Positions 8,834 to 18,001 of a stretch of DNA of 64,000 nt are shown piece by piece. The translations under genes and the position numbers were made by a program. Location: assembly GCF_001704275.1 (NCBI RefSeq), contig NZ_CP011533.1, positions 3,286,001 through 3,350,000 of the forward strand, read 5' to 3'. Under the pieces are notes generated by a model. That model did not search any database. It saw only the letters and a list, made by a program, of their open reading frames with translations, and had not been told where the DNA came from. The DNA comes from Streptomyces noursei ATCC 11455 (GTDB taxonomy: Bacteria; Actinomycetota; Actinomycetes; Streptomycetales; Streptomycetaceae). Position 1 is the stretch's first letter. Each line of letters opens with the position of its first letter.

Positions 8834-9789
8834 TCTTCGCCGTCTGGCTCCCGCTGGTGATGCCGCTGCTGGCGGTGCCGACCGCCCGCCGGCTCGCCGG
8901 GTCGCTGCCGCCGCGCGCCGCGGCCTGGCTGCTGGCGGGGTGCGCCGCCGCGCTGGCCGCCTGCACGGCCGCGGCGCTGGGGCTGCTCACGGTCGCCGGG
9001 GCGCTGCGGCTGCCGCCGGTGGCCGCCTTCGGCCACCTGGAGCGGGCGCTGCCGGGCGGCGACGCGGTGGTGACGGTCCCGGCCGCCCCGGTCGCCGGGG
9101 CGCTGCTGGCCTGCTGCGCGTTCGCGGTCGCCCGCCGCGCCCTGCGGCACCGCGCCGAGCTGCGCGCCGCCCGGCGTGCCGCCGACGCCCACGGCCTCGC
9201 CGGCGACCTGTGCGTCCTGCCGGAGTCGGCGCCCGACGCCTACGCCCTCCCGGGCCGGCCGGGGAGGGTGGTGGTCACCGCGGGGATGCTGCGGGCGCTG
9301 CCGCCCGCCGAGCGCGAGGCCCTGTTCGCCCACGAGCGCGCCCACCTCGCGGGCCGCCACCACCTCTTCCTGCTGGCCGCCGAGCTGGCCGCGGTCTGCC
9401 ACCCGCTGCTGCGCGAGCTGCGGTCCCCGCTGGCGTACGCGCTGGAGCGCTGGGCCGACGAGTCCGCCGCCGCCCGGGTGGGCGACCGGCAGGTCACCGC
9501 CCGGGCCATCGGCCGCGCGGCGCTGGCCGCCCGCACGCACGCCGCGGCGCCCCGCCCAAGCGCCGCGGCGGCCGCCACGACCGGCCCGGTCCCCCGCCGG
9601 GTCGCCGCCCTGCTGGGCTCCGACCGCGCGGCGGACCGCCCGCGCGGCCGGTCCCTGCCGGGTGGCCGCCGGCTGATAGCCGCCGCCCTGCTGGCCTGCG
9701 TCGCCTTCTCCGCGGCGGGCGCGGCGGACGCCGCGGCCGATCTCCACCAGACCGTGGAGACGGCCCAGGGGGAGCAGCCGGGCCGTTAG
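8830..9789 (+). CDS. M56-family (BlaR1/MecR1-like) membrane metallopeptidase
   Basis: The 319-residue membrane protein carries the gluzincin motif AHERAH (167-172) and a downstream ERWADESA segment (206-213) that supplies the third zinc ligand type. Hydrophobic spans lie at about 3-20, 33-57, 86-102 and 264-285. Unlike BlaR1 of staphylococci, nothing resembling a penicillin-binding sensor domain follows the last helix; only about 40 extracytoplasmic residues remain, so the inducing signal is unlikely to be direct beta-lactam acylation. It is translationally coupled (ATGA) to the BlaI-type repressor, whose inactivation it presumably triggers. Confidence 0.93.
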   Translation: MIFAVWLPLVMPLLAVPTARRLAGSLPPRAAAWLLAGCAAALAACTAAALGLLTVAGALRLPPVAAFGHLERALPGGDAVVTVPAAPVAGALLACCAFAVARRALRHRAELRAARRAADAHGLAGDLCVLPESAPDAYALPGRPGRVVVTAGMLRALPPAEREALFAHERAHLAGRHHLFLLAAELAAVCHPLLRELRSPLAYALERWADESAAARVGDRQVTARAIGRAALAARTHAAAPRPSAAAAATTGPVPRRVAALLGSDRAADRPRGRSLPGGRRLIAAALLACVAFSAAGAADAAADLHQTVETAQGEQPGR

Positions 9790-9797
9790 GGCGTCGG

Positions 9798-9816
9798 GGC
9801 GCCCCCTCGGGGCGCC
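9798..9816. terminator. Hairpin between convergent M56 and histidine kinase genes
   Basis: GGCGCCCC (9798-9805) pairs with GGGGCGCC (9809-9816) over CTC. It sits in the 35-nt gap between two convergent stop codons and could act on both strands. Confidence 0.6.
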
Positions 9817-9824
9817 GGCGGGTG

Positions 9825-11324
9825 TCATACCGCCCCGACGGCGTCCTCGGCCGTTCCGTGGGGCGGCCGGTCCGGGTCGTCGTCGCCCACCGTGAAGCCC
9901 AGCCGGGCACCGCCGCCGGGGCGGGCGGCGGCGAAGGCCCGGCCGCCGTACGCCGCCGCGATCTCCCGCACGATGGCCAGGCCCAGCCCCGAGCCGGGCA
10001 GGCCGCGGGCGGCCGGGGCGCGGTAGAAGCGGTCGAAGACGTAGGGGAGGTCGCAGTCGGCGATGCCCGGGCCGCGGTCGAGGACCTCGACGCGGGCGCC
10101 GGTGACCACGACCTCGATGGGCGCGGTGCCGTCGGCGTCGAACTTCGCGGCGTTCTCCAGGAGGTTGCTGACCGCCCGCTGCAGGGCGGCCGGGCGGCCC
10201 TCGACGACCGCCGGGCGGACGGCCCGCACGATGATCTCGCGGCCGGTGCGGCGGCGGGCCGCGGCCGCCGCGCGGTCGGCGACCTCGGCCAGGGGGACGT
10301 CCGACGGCGGGTCGTCGTCGCGCTGCCCGGCCGCCAGCGCGACCAGTTCGTTGACCAGGTCGGTCAGTTCGCGGGCCTCGCCGGCCAGGTCGGCGAGCAG
10401 CTCCCCGCGGGCGTCCGGCGGCAGCTCCTCGAAGCGCTTGAGCAGCGAGATGTTGGTCCGCAGCGAGGTCAGCGGGGTGCGCAGCTCGTGCCCGGCGTCC
10501 TGGACGAGCCGCTGCTGGTCGCGCACCGCGGCGGTCAGCCGGCCCAGCATGTCGTCGAAGGCCCGGCCGAGCCGGGCGACCTCGTCCCGGCCCGCGACCG
10601 GCACCACGACGTCCACCCGGCCGTGCGCGGCGACGCTCTCGGCGGCCGTGGTCAACCGGACCAGCCGCCCGGTGATCCGTCGCGCCAGCCACCAGCCGAC
10701 GGCTCCGGCCAGCGCGATCACCGCGGCGGCCAGCAGCACGGTGCGCTGCTGGAGCGCGGAGAGCAGGTCCTCGGTGCCGCTGAGCTTCCGGGCGACCTGG
10801 ACGGCGCCGCGCCCGCCGCCGAGCGCCACGGTGGCCACGTGGTACTCCGCGTCGCCGAGGACGACCACCCGCTCCTCGTAGCCTCCGGCGTCCCGCCGGG
10901 CGGCCACCCGCCGTTCGCGGTCCCCGGCCGGCAGCACGGGGTGCCCGGCACCGACGATCCGCCCGCCGGCGGCCAGCACCTGGACGGCGGTGCGGCTGGC
11001 GCCGGCCAGTTCGTCGCGCGGCCCGCCGGGGTCGGGGACGGCGGTGTAGTCGGAGGGGCTGTAGGGACGCTCCCGCACCTGGGCCCGCAGGTCCCGGACG
11101 ACCTCGGTGAAGACCGACTTCTCGTCCAGCCGCACCAGCCGGGCGGCCGAGTCGTAGCTGAGGAAGCCGACCAGGACGGTCACCCCGGCGGCGCCGGCGG
11201 CGAAGGCCAGCGCGAAGGAGGTGCGCAGACTGGCCGGTGCACGGGCGCACAGCCGGGCCGGCAGCCACCGGGCGGCCCACCGGGCCACCGGCAGCCGGGC
11301 GAGCAGGCCACGGCCCCTGGGCAC
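9825..11324 (-). CDS. Two-component sensor histidine kinase (MprB-like architecture)
   Basis: A 499-residue membrane kinase. TM1 lies at about 36-56, an extracytoplasmic sensor at about 57-190 and TM2 at about 196-214. A HAMP domain runs to about 265, followed by a HisKA H-box DAGHELRTPLTSLRT with phospho-acceptor His-279. The HATPase core shows NLLENAAKF (N-box), DRGPGI and GSGLGLAI. The extracytoplasmic region has no family I recognise. The GTG at 11324 starts one nucleotide after the stop of the response regulator gene, so the pair is co-transcribed and coupled. The ligand is unknown. Confidence 0.95.
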   Translation of the reverse strand: MPRGRGLLARLPVARWAARWLPARLCARAPASLRTSFALAFAAGAAGVTVLVGFLSYDSAARLVRLDEKSVFTEVVRDLRAQVRERPYSPSDYTAVPDPGGPRDELAGASRTAVQVLAAGGRIVGAGHPVLPAGDRERRVAARRDAGGYEERVVVLGDAEYHVATVALGGGRGAVQVARKLSGTEDLLSALQQRTVLLAAAVIALAGAVGWWLARRITGRLVRLTTAAESVAAHGRVDVVVPVAGRDEVARLGRAFDDMLGRLTAAVRDQQRLVQDAGHELRTPLTSLRTNISLLKRFEELPPDARGELLADLAGEARELTDLVNELVALAAGQRDDDPPSDVPLAEVADRAAAAARRRTGREIIVRAVRPAVVEGRPAALQRAVSNLLENAAKFDADGTAPIEVVVTGARVEVLDRGPGIADCDLPYVFDRFYRAPAARGLPGSGLGLAIVREIAAAYGGRAFAAARPGGGARLGFTVGDDDPDRPPHGTAEDAVGAV

Positions 11325-11325
11325 C

Positions 11326-12072
11326 TCAGTCCTCCCGGAGGACGTAACCGACGCCGCGCACCGTGTGGATCAGCGGCCGGCTGCCCGGCACGTCGACCTT
11401 CCGCCGCAGATAGCCGACGTAGACCGCGAGGTTCTTGGAGCCGGGTCCGAAGTCGTAGCCCCATATCCGGTCGTAGATCGTCGAGTGGTCCAGGACGATG
11501 CCGGCGTTGCGGACCAGCAGCTCCAGCAGCTCGAACTCGGTGCGGGTCAGCTCCAGCTCGCGCGCGCCCCGCCAGGCGCGCCGGGAGGGGCCGTCGATCC
11601 GCAGGTCGGCCGCCTCGACCACGCCGCTCTCCGCCGCCCGGGCGTCGTGTCCCTCGCCGGGCTCGCCGGGCCCGGTGCCGTCGGCGCCGGCCCGCGCCGG
11701 TGGCTCCGCGGTGCGCCGCAGCAGCGCCCGGATCCGGGCGAAGACCTCCTCGACCTCGAAGGGCTTGACGACGTAGTCGTCGGCCCCGGCGTCCAGGCCG
11801 GCGATCCGGTCGGCGGTCTCGACCCGGGCGGTCAGCATCAGGACCGGGGTGCGGTCCTGTTCGGCGCGCAGCACCTGGCAGACCTGGAGGCCGTCGATCC
11901 CCGGCATCATCACGTCGAGCAGGATCACGTCCGGCCGCTCGCGGTGGGCGGCGGCCAGCGCCTGGATGCCGTCGGCGACGGCGGTGACCCGGTACCCCTC
12001 CAGGGTCAGGGCGCGTTCCAGCGCGGTGCGGATGGGGCGGTCGTCCTCGGCGAGCAGCACGGAGTGGGTCAC
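11326..12072 (-). CDS. OmpR/PhoB-family response regulator
   Basis: A 248-residue regulator with an N-terminal receiver domain (acidic pair D10-D11, phospho-acceptor D53 in VILLDVMMPG, conserved K103 in DDYVVKPFE) and a C-terminal winged helix from about 150 (LTRTEFELLELL ... IYDRIWGYDFG ... VYVGYLRRKV ... HTVRGVGYVLR). The linker at about 122-150 is unusually long and Gly/Glu-rich. The GTG at 12072 begins at the receiver domain; upstream in-frame codons are not family-like, and the ribosome-binding site is weak. It is divergent from the glycosyltransferase gene, with phased direct repeats in the shared region that suit an OmpR-type operator. Confidence 0.95.
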   Translation of the reverse strand: MTHSVLLAEDDRPIRTALERALTLEGYRVTAVADGIQALAAAHRERPDVILLDVMMPGIDGLQVCQVLRAEQDRTPVLMLTARVETADRIAGLDAGADDYVVKPFEVEEVFARIRALLRRTAEPPARAGADGTGPGEPGEGHDARAAESGVVEAADLRIDGPSRRAWRGARELELTRTEFELLELLVRNAGIVLDHSTIYDRIWGYDFGPGSKNLAVYVGYLRRKVDVPGSRPLIHTVRGVGYVLRED

Positions 12073-12131
12073 CCGGCAAGTCTGCCAAGGGCCCCTGTGA
12101 GGACCGAGAGGCGGTCGGGCCGCCGGGCGGT

Positions 12132-12171
12132 TTCTTACCGCGCTCTCACCCGGGACACGCCCGGTGCTTAC
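12132..12171. promoter_or_regulatory. Phased heptamer repeats, candidate OmpR-type operator
   Basis: Heptamers CTTACCG (12132), CTCACCC (12143), a weaker CACGCCC (12154) and CTTACCC (12165) recur at an 11-bp period. Helically phased direct repeats are the usual target layout of OmpR-family regulators. The array lies 60-100 bp upstream of the response regulator start and about 150 bp upstream of the glycosyltransferase. Binding is inferred. Confidence 0.5.
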
Positions 12172-12320
12172 CCGGTCCCGCCACGGTGGCCGGTGCCGGA
12201 CGGGCCACCCGCGGGGACCGGCCGCGGGACCGGCCCGGCCGGTCACCCGCACGGCCCGGCGCCCCGGGTACGGCCCCTGGGCGCGACACCCGGAACCAGC
12301 GCATCACCGGAAGACGGCGC

Positions 12321-13610
<1,290 letters not shown>

Positions 13611-13826
13611 AACGGCCGGCCGCGGGCGGACCGACGACCGCCACCCCACCCGCACCACCCGCCCCATGCGCGTCGCGCGTTACTCAACTCGCCTGTTCCA
13701 TAGGGAACTTCGGCGCGCCGATCTGGCGTCTCCGATCGTGCACATGCTGAACTGCTGAGGGGGCGGCAGCCGCTTCGAGCAGATGACGCTTCGCATTCCG
13801 CAAGTCCGACGGGCAGGAGGCCGCTC

Positions 13827-14381
13827 ATGCTGCACGGCGTAGATGTCAGCTCCTACAACACCGGATATTCCGCCAAGGGATTGGACTTCGTTCTCATCAA
13901 GGCCACCGAGGGCCGTTCCTATGTGAACCCGCACCAGTCGGCACAGGCGGCACGGGCCCGGGAGGCGGGTGCCGTGGTCGGCTTCTACCACTTCCTGTGG
14001 CCGGGGAACATCGCCGCCCAGGCCCGCTATTTCGTGGAGCAATGCGCGTCGGTCCAGGGTGATCTCCTGGCCGCCGACTGGGAGACCACCGGCTCTGGCA
14101 CCTACGCCAGCAACGCCCAGAAGGACCAGTTCCTCCTGGAGGTCAAGAAACTGCGGCCCAGCCACCGCGTACTGCTCTACTGCAACCGCGATTTCTGGCT
14201 GAACCGCGACACCACGTCGTATGCCGCGGACGGGCTGTGGATCGCCGACTACGTCACCGCCGGGCATCCGCGGATCAAGGCGAAATGGCGGCTCCACCAG
14301 TACACCGATTCGCCGCTGGACAAGAACGTCGCGGCATTCGACAGCAAGGGCGAGCTCAAGAAGTGGGCGCATCCCGCATAA
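13827..14381 (+). CDS. GH25 lysozyme-like protein without signal peptide
   Basis: A 184-residue single-domain protein resembling GH25 (Chalaropsis-type) muramidases. It begins MLHGVDVSSYN with the first active-site Asp (D6), continues FVLIKATEGRSYVNP and GAVVGFYHF, and has the catalytic-type acidic pair in AADWETT (D84, E86). IADYV and WRLHQYTD near the end fit the last strands of the barrel. The ATG follows AGGAGG at ideal spacing, so there is no room for a signal peptide, and no cell-wall-binding domain is present. No holin or phage gene adjoins it. GC at third positions looks a little lower than in neighbours. An intracellular or lysis-released role, or a domesticated endolysin, is possible. 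Confidence 0.82.
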   Translation: MLHGVDVSSYNTGYSAKGLDFVLIKATEGRSYVNPHQSAQAARAREAGAVVGFYHFLWPGNIAAQARYFVEQCASVQGDLLAADWETTGSGTYASNAQKDQFLLEVKKLRPSHRVLLYCNRDFWLNRDTTSYAADGLWIADYVTAGHPRIKAKWRLHQYTDSPLDKNVAAFDSKGELKKWAHPA

Positions 14382-14479
14382 AATCCTCCGGCAGTATCCG
14401 GACACGCCTGGCGGACACTCCGCGTGACACGATCGCGCGGCGGGCGAACAGTGCGTGACGAAACGCAAAAGGAGCACCC

Positions 14480-15310
14480 GTGACGGACCCGGCGGCCAAG
14501 GCCCTGCAGCAGGAGATAGCCCGCGAACTCCAGGTGCCCGCGGTATTCGACGCCGCGCACGAGATCGAGCGCCGGGTGTCCTTCCTCACAGCGCAGCTGA
14601 CGTCGACGGGTCTGCGCTCCCTGGTGCTGGGCATCAGCGGCGGGGTCGACTCGACGACCGCGGGCCGGCTCTGCCAGCTCGCCGTGGAGCGGGCCCGCGC
14701 CGAGGGCCACGAGGCGACCTTCTACGCGATGCGGCTGCCCTACGGCGAGCAGGCGGACGAGAAGGACGCACAGCGGGCGGTGGAGTTCCTGCGCGCCGAC
14801 CGGCTGCTGACCGTCGACGTCCGCCCGGCCAGCGACGCGGCGCTGGCCGCTGCCGTGGCCGGCGGCGTGACCTTCCGGGACGCCCACCACCAGGACTTCG
14901 TCCACGGCAACATCAAGGCCCGCCAGCGCATGATCGCCCAGTACGCGGTGGCCGGCGCCGAGCACGGCCTGGTCGTGGGCACCGACCACGCCGCCGAGGC
15001 GGTCTCCGGCTTCTTCACCAAGTTCGGCGACGGCGCGGCCGACGTGGTCCCGCTGACCGGGCTGACCAAGCGCCGGGTGCGCGCCGTGGCGCAGGCGCTG
15101 GGTGCCCCGGCCGAGCTGGTCCACAAGGTCCCGACGGCCGACCTGGAGACCCTCGACCCGGGCAAGCCCGACGAGGACGCGCTCGGCGTCAGCTACGACC
15201 AGATCGACGACTTCCTGGAGGGCCGGCCCGTCGAGGAGGCCGCCTTCGAGGCGATCACCCGGCGCTACCGCCTCACCGCCCACAAGCGGGCGCTGCCGAT
15301 CGCGCCCTGA
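14480..15310 (+). CDS. nadE: Ammonia-dependent NAD+ synthetase
   Basis: The 276-residue enzyme amidates nicotinic acid adenine dinucleotide to NAD+ using ATP and ammonia. The PP-loop LGISGGVDSTT (50-60) is intact. NIKARQRMIAQYAVA, VVGTDHAAEAVSGFFTKFGDG and the C-terminal RRYRLTAHKRALPIAP segment fit the short ammonia-dependent family. There is no N-terminal glutaminase domain, so free ammonia or a separate supply is used. The GTG at 14480 has AAAGGAG upstream. It stands alone between the GH25 gene and a small Cys/His protein, and a GC-rich hairpin follows. Confidence 0.97.
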   Translation: MTDPAAKALQQEIARELQVPAVFDAAHEIERRVSFLTAQLTSTGLRSLVLGISGGVDSTTAGRLCQLAVERARAEGHEATFYAMRLPYGEQADEKDAQRAVEFLRADRLLTVDVRPASDAALAAAVAGGVTFRDAHHQDFVHGNIKARQRMIAQYAVAGAEHGLVVGTDHAAEAVSGFFTKFGDGAADVVPLTGLTKRRVRAVAQALGAPAELVHKVPTADLETLDPGKPDEDALGVSYDQIDDFLEGRPVEEAAFEAITRRYRLTAHKRALPIAP

Positions 15311-15316
15311 GACGGG

Positions 15317-15348
15317 CGGGGGCGCGGCCGTCCGCGGGCGCGCCCCCG
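15317..15348 (+). terminator. Hairpin terminator after nadE
   Basis: CGGGGGCGCG (15317-15326) pairs perfectly with CGCGCCCCCG (15339-15348), loop 12 nt, 6 nt after the nadE stop. No U-tract. Confidence 0.7.
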
Positions 15349-15493
15349 GCACACATTGGTCATGCTCCGGCCAGGGAGCGGTCACCGGACCGGTGCTAAA
15401 ACGTGGGCCCGCGCGGGCATGCATGCCGCCATGGGAAGCCACGAAGTGCGATCGGAAGATCAACTGTCAGTGGGGCCGCCTACTCTCCACGAC

Positions 15494-15862
15494 ATGGGAG
15501 ACGCCCGCCTGCACGAACTCCAGACCGCGCTGACCACTGCCTCCGACCTCGCCTCCGCGCTCCGCGCCGCGCCGACCCGGCGGGACGCCGACCAGCTCGT
15601 CGACGTCCTCCGCCAGGCACTGACCGCCGCCAGCTCGCTGGGCGGCCGGACCACCGGCCCGACGGGCTGTGCCCTGCACCCCAACGGTGCGGTGGACCCC
15701 CTGCACGGCGACCCGGAAGACCCGCTTCCGCCGGGCTACGGCAAATGCCTGCTGTGCAACGACCGCCGGCGCCGGGCGGACGCGCACCCTCCGCACGCCC
15801 GCCCGTACACCCGCCCGCGCCCCCGGCCGCACCCGGACTGGCACCGCCGGCTGAGCGCGTAG
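15494..15862 (+). CDS. Small protein with Cys/His cluster, function unknown
   Basis: The 122-residue product begins with an amphipathic helical segment (LHELQTALTTASDLASALR). It continues with CALHP and, 24 residues later, KCLLCNDRRRR, so one Cys, His and a CxxC are spaced as in small zinc-binding modules. The tail is Arg/Pro/His-rich. I do not recognise a named family. The start is uncertain: the ATG at 15494 fits the helix start but has a weak ribosome-binding site, and an in-frame ATG at 15431 would add 21 residues. The stop faces the convergent CcdA gene stop with only 3 nt between. Confidence 0.6.
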   Translation: MGDARLHELQTALTTASDLASALRAAPTRRDADQLVDVLRQALTAASSLGGRTTGPTGCALHPNGAVDPLHGDPEDPLPPGYGKCLLCNDRRRRADAHPPHARPYTRPRPRPHPDWHRRLSA

Positions 15863-15865
15863 GCC

Positions 15866-16744
15866 CTAGGTCCGGTCCGAGCCCTCGGGCTCGGCGCCGG
15901 GGCGTTCCTCCGCGGCGTCCCGCTTCCGGGCCGGCCGCAGCGCGATCCGGCCCAGCACCGCGGCGACGACCAGCGCGACCACCGCGAGCAGCAGCGCGTC
16001 GGGGACGCCGTTGCCCAGGCGGGCCGCCCACTCCTCCAGCCGGGCCTCGGTGTCCGCGTCCAGGATCCCGGGCAGCGCGCTGGTGCCGTTGAAGCGCAGG
16101 AAGAGCACGCCGATGGCGATGAAGAAGAGGCCGGAGATCAGCGACGTGGTGTGCAGTCGCAGCCGGCCGAGGGCGAGTTCGCGACCGCGCAGCCAGCCGC
16201 GGCTGCCGAGCCGGAAGCGGTCCCACAGCAGGGCCAGCAGGAACAGCGGCAGCGCCATGCCCAGCGCGTAGACGGCGAGCATCGAGGCGCCGTAGACCGG
16301 GGAGCCGCTGACCGCGGTCACGGTCAGCACCGCGCCGAGGATCGGACCGGCGCAGAAGCCGGCCAGGCCGTAGACGCAGCCGAGCAGGAACGTGGAGAGC
16401 GCGGTGCGCGGGGTGATCCTGGCGGCGGCGGCCTGGGCGCGCCGGGACGCGAAGCCCAGGCCGAGGATCTGCGCCAGGCCGAGCGCGATCACGACCCAGC
16501 CGCCGATCGCGATCAGCAGGTCGCGATGGCCGTTGAAGAGCCGGCTGGCGGCCGTGCTGGCGGCGCCCAGCGGCACCAGCGTCGTGGCCAGCCCGAGGTA
16601 GAAGACCCCGGTGCGGGCCAGCAGCCGGCCGGGGCTGGCCAGCGAGTAGGCGAAGAACGCCGGGAGCAGCAGGGCGCTGCACGGGCTGATCAGCGCCAGC
16701 GCACCGCCCAGGAACGCGGCGAGGTATCCGATGTCGGCGGTCAC
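15866..16744 (-). CDS. CcdA/DsbD-type membrane thiol-disulfide transporter
   Basis: A 292-residue polytopic protein of the CcdA/DsbD-beta family, which moves reducing equivalents from cytoplasmic thioredoxin across the membrane. Six to seven hydrophobic spans are visible. The paired redox cysteines lie in ALISPCSALLLP (TM1) and LAGFCAGPILG. A soluble-looking stretch (about 225-245) precedes a last helix and an Asp/Glu/Arg tail. The GTG at 16744 overlaps the DsbA-like gene stop as GTGA, so the two are coupled, suggesting the thioredoxin-fold partner is its extracytoplasmic client or co-worker. Confidence 0.92.
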   Translation of the reverse strand: MTADIGYLAAFLGGALALISPCSALLLPAFFAYSLASPGRLLARTGVFYLGLATTLVPLGAASTAASRLFNGHRDLLIAIGGWVVIALGLAQILGLGFASRRAQAAAARITPRTALSTFLLGCVYGLAGFCAGPILGAVLTVTAVSGSPVYGASMLAVYALGMALPLFLLALLWDRFRLGSRGWLRGRELALGRLRLHTTSLISGLFFIAIGVLFLRFNGTSALPGILDADTEARLEEWAARLGNGVPDALLLAVVALVVAAVLGRIALRPARKRDAAEERPGAEPEGSDRT

Positions 16745-17514
16745 TTCCCGGCCCCCGCGCCGCCGTGCTTGCCGGCCGCCGCGGCGGCCTGCTCGATGGC
16801 CTGCTCGAAGACCGCGGTCTCCTGCGCGCCGGCGATCGGGCGGCCGTTGACCAGGAAGGACGGGGTGGACTGCACGCCGAGCTGGTAGCCCTCGTCCTGG
16901 TCCTTCTTCAGGGCCGCCGCGGCGTCCGGGCCGTTGAGGTCGGTGCGGAACTTCTCCAGGTCCGGCACGCCGGCGGTGCGGGCCATCTCGACCAGCTTGT
17001 CCTCGGCGAGCGCGTCGCCCTTGCGGGTCTTGGCGTAGAGCTCGTCGTGCAGCTGCCAGAACTTCCCCTGCCGGCCGGCCGCCCAGGACGCCCGGGCGGC
17101 GCGCTCGGAGTCGGCGCCGAAGACGGTGAAGTTGCGGAACTCGATGCGCAGGGTGCCGGCGTCGACGAACTTCTTGACCAGCGCCGGCTGGGTCTCACGG
17201 GTGAAGCGACCGCAGAACGAGCACTGGTAGTCGGCGTACTCGACGAGGACGACCGGGGCGTCCGGCTTGCCGACGGCGAGCGGGTCGCCGGCGGTGCGGC
17301 GGCTGGTGCGGGTGGCCAGCTCGTCGTACAGCTTCTGCTGGTCGGCGTTCTCCTGGGGTGCGGTGGAGGCGGCGCCGGGGGAGGCGGCCGGGGTGTCCCG
17401 GCCGTTCTCGACGGCCTTGCCGACCGCGATGGCGATGGCGATCACCGCCACCACGAGCGCGAGGACCGCGCCGACGGCGGCGAATTTGCGGGCAGGGGAA
17501 GCGGAAGCGGGCAT
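16741..17514 (-). CDS. Membrane-anchored DsbA-family thioredoxin-fold protein
   Basis: A 257-residue protein with an N-terminal membrane anchor (about 11-33), a Ser/Ala/Pro-rich linker, and a DsbA-like thioredoxin fold with active site CSFC (98-101) in VEYADYQCSFCGRF. The cis-Pro loop GVQSTPSFLVNGRPI and the helical insert (KFWQLHDELYAKT) are typical of the actinobacterial DsbA group. It should form, break or shuffle disulfides in exported proteins. The ATG at 17514 follows AGGAG. The upstream small secreted protein and the downstream CcdA gene make a three-gene thiol cassette. Confidence 0.92.
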   Translation of the reverse strand: MPASASPARKFAAVGAVLALVVAVIAIAIAVGKAVENGRDTPAASPGAASTAPQENADQQKLYDELATRTSRRTAGDPLAVGKPDAPVVLVEYADYQCSFCGRFTRETQPALVKKFVDAGTLRIEFRNFTVFGADSERAARASWAAGRQGKFWQLHDELYAKTRKGDALAEDKLVEMARTAGVPDLEKFRTDLNGPDAAAALKKDQDEGYQLGVQSTPSFLVNGRPIAGAQETAVFEQAIEQAAAAAGKHGGAGAGK

Positions 17515-17578
17515 GCGAAAGCTCCTGACGTACGGAGGGGTGTGGGACACAGGGCGGCCGGGGTGGTGGCCGGGCGGC

Positions 17579-18001
17579 CTATATCCGCAGTACGGGCAGG
17601 AGCGCGGTGTGGTCCGGGGTGGGCGCGGCGCCGGTGGGCGGGCGGGCCAGGGCGAAACGGTGCGGCAGGTCGGCGGCGAGCGGCCCGGGGGCGGTGACGT
17701 CCGGGGCGAGCGGCTCGGCGCGGTGCGGGGCGGGCAGCGGGGCGGCCTCGCCGGGGCTCGGCGCATGGCGGCCGGAGCAGTTCTTGACGGTGTCGGCCAC
17801 CGCGATGGGGGCGGTGGCGGCGGGGTGCGCGGCGAACGTGGCGGCCGGCTCCGCGGGGGCGCCCCGCCAGAACTCGGCCGCGGCCGCCGCACGACCGGCG
17901 AGCCATGCCTGGTCGCCGCCGATCCGGCAGAGCAGCGGGCCGAAGGTGACCGCGAGGAGGAGCAGCAGGGTCAGCGTCGCCGAGCGGCGCAGCCGGTGCA
18001 T
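17579..18001 (-). CDS. Small exported/membrane-anchored protein of thiol cassette, unknown
   Basis: The 140-residue product has a basic start (MHRLRRSAT) and a hydrophobic segment (TLLLLLAVTFGPLLC, about 9-23), fitting a signal anchor or signal peptide. An Ala/Pro-rich extracytoplasmic stretch follows, with one cysteine in KNCSGRH and three cysteines fewer than a redox enzyme would need. I do not recognise a family. The ATG at 18001 has GGGAGGG upstream, better than the in-frame alternative at 18043. It starts the unit that continues with the DsbA-like and CcdA genes 64 nt downstream, so a role linked to exported thiol chemistry is possible but unproven. Confidence 0.65.
   Translation of the reverse strand: MHRLRRSATLTLLLLLAVTFGPLLCRIGGDQAWLAGRAAAAAEFWRGAPAEPAATFAAHPAATAPIAVADTVKNCSGRHAPSPGEAAPLPAPHRAEPLAPDVTAPGPLAADLPHRFALARPPTGAAPTPDHTALLPVLRI

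Noticed and set aside
8608..11280. 890-codon minus-strand open frame across M56 and kinase genes
   Set aside because: Arg/Gly/Pro-rich nonsense in a shadow frame; the M56 and histidine kinase motifs are in other frames.
13827..14381. GH25 gene as evidence of a prophage
   Set aside because: No integrase, capsid, tail or holin genes nearby and no attachment site; neighbours are housekeeping genes.
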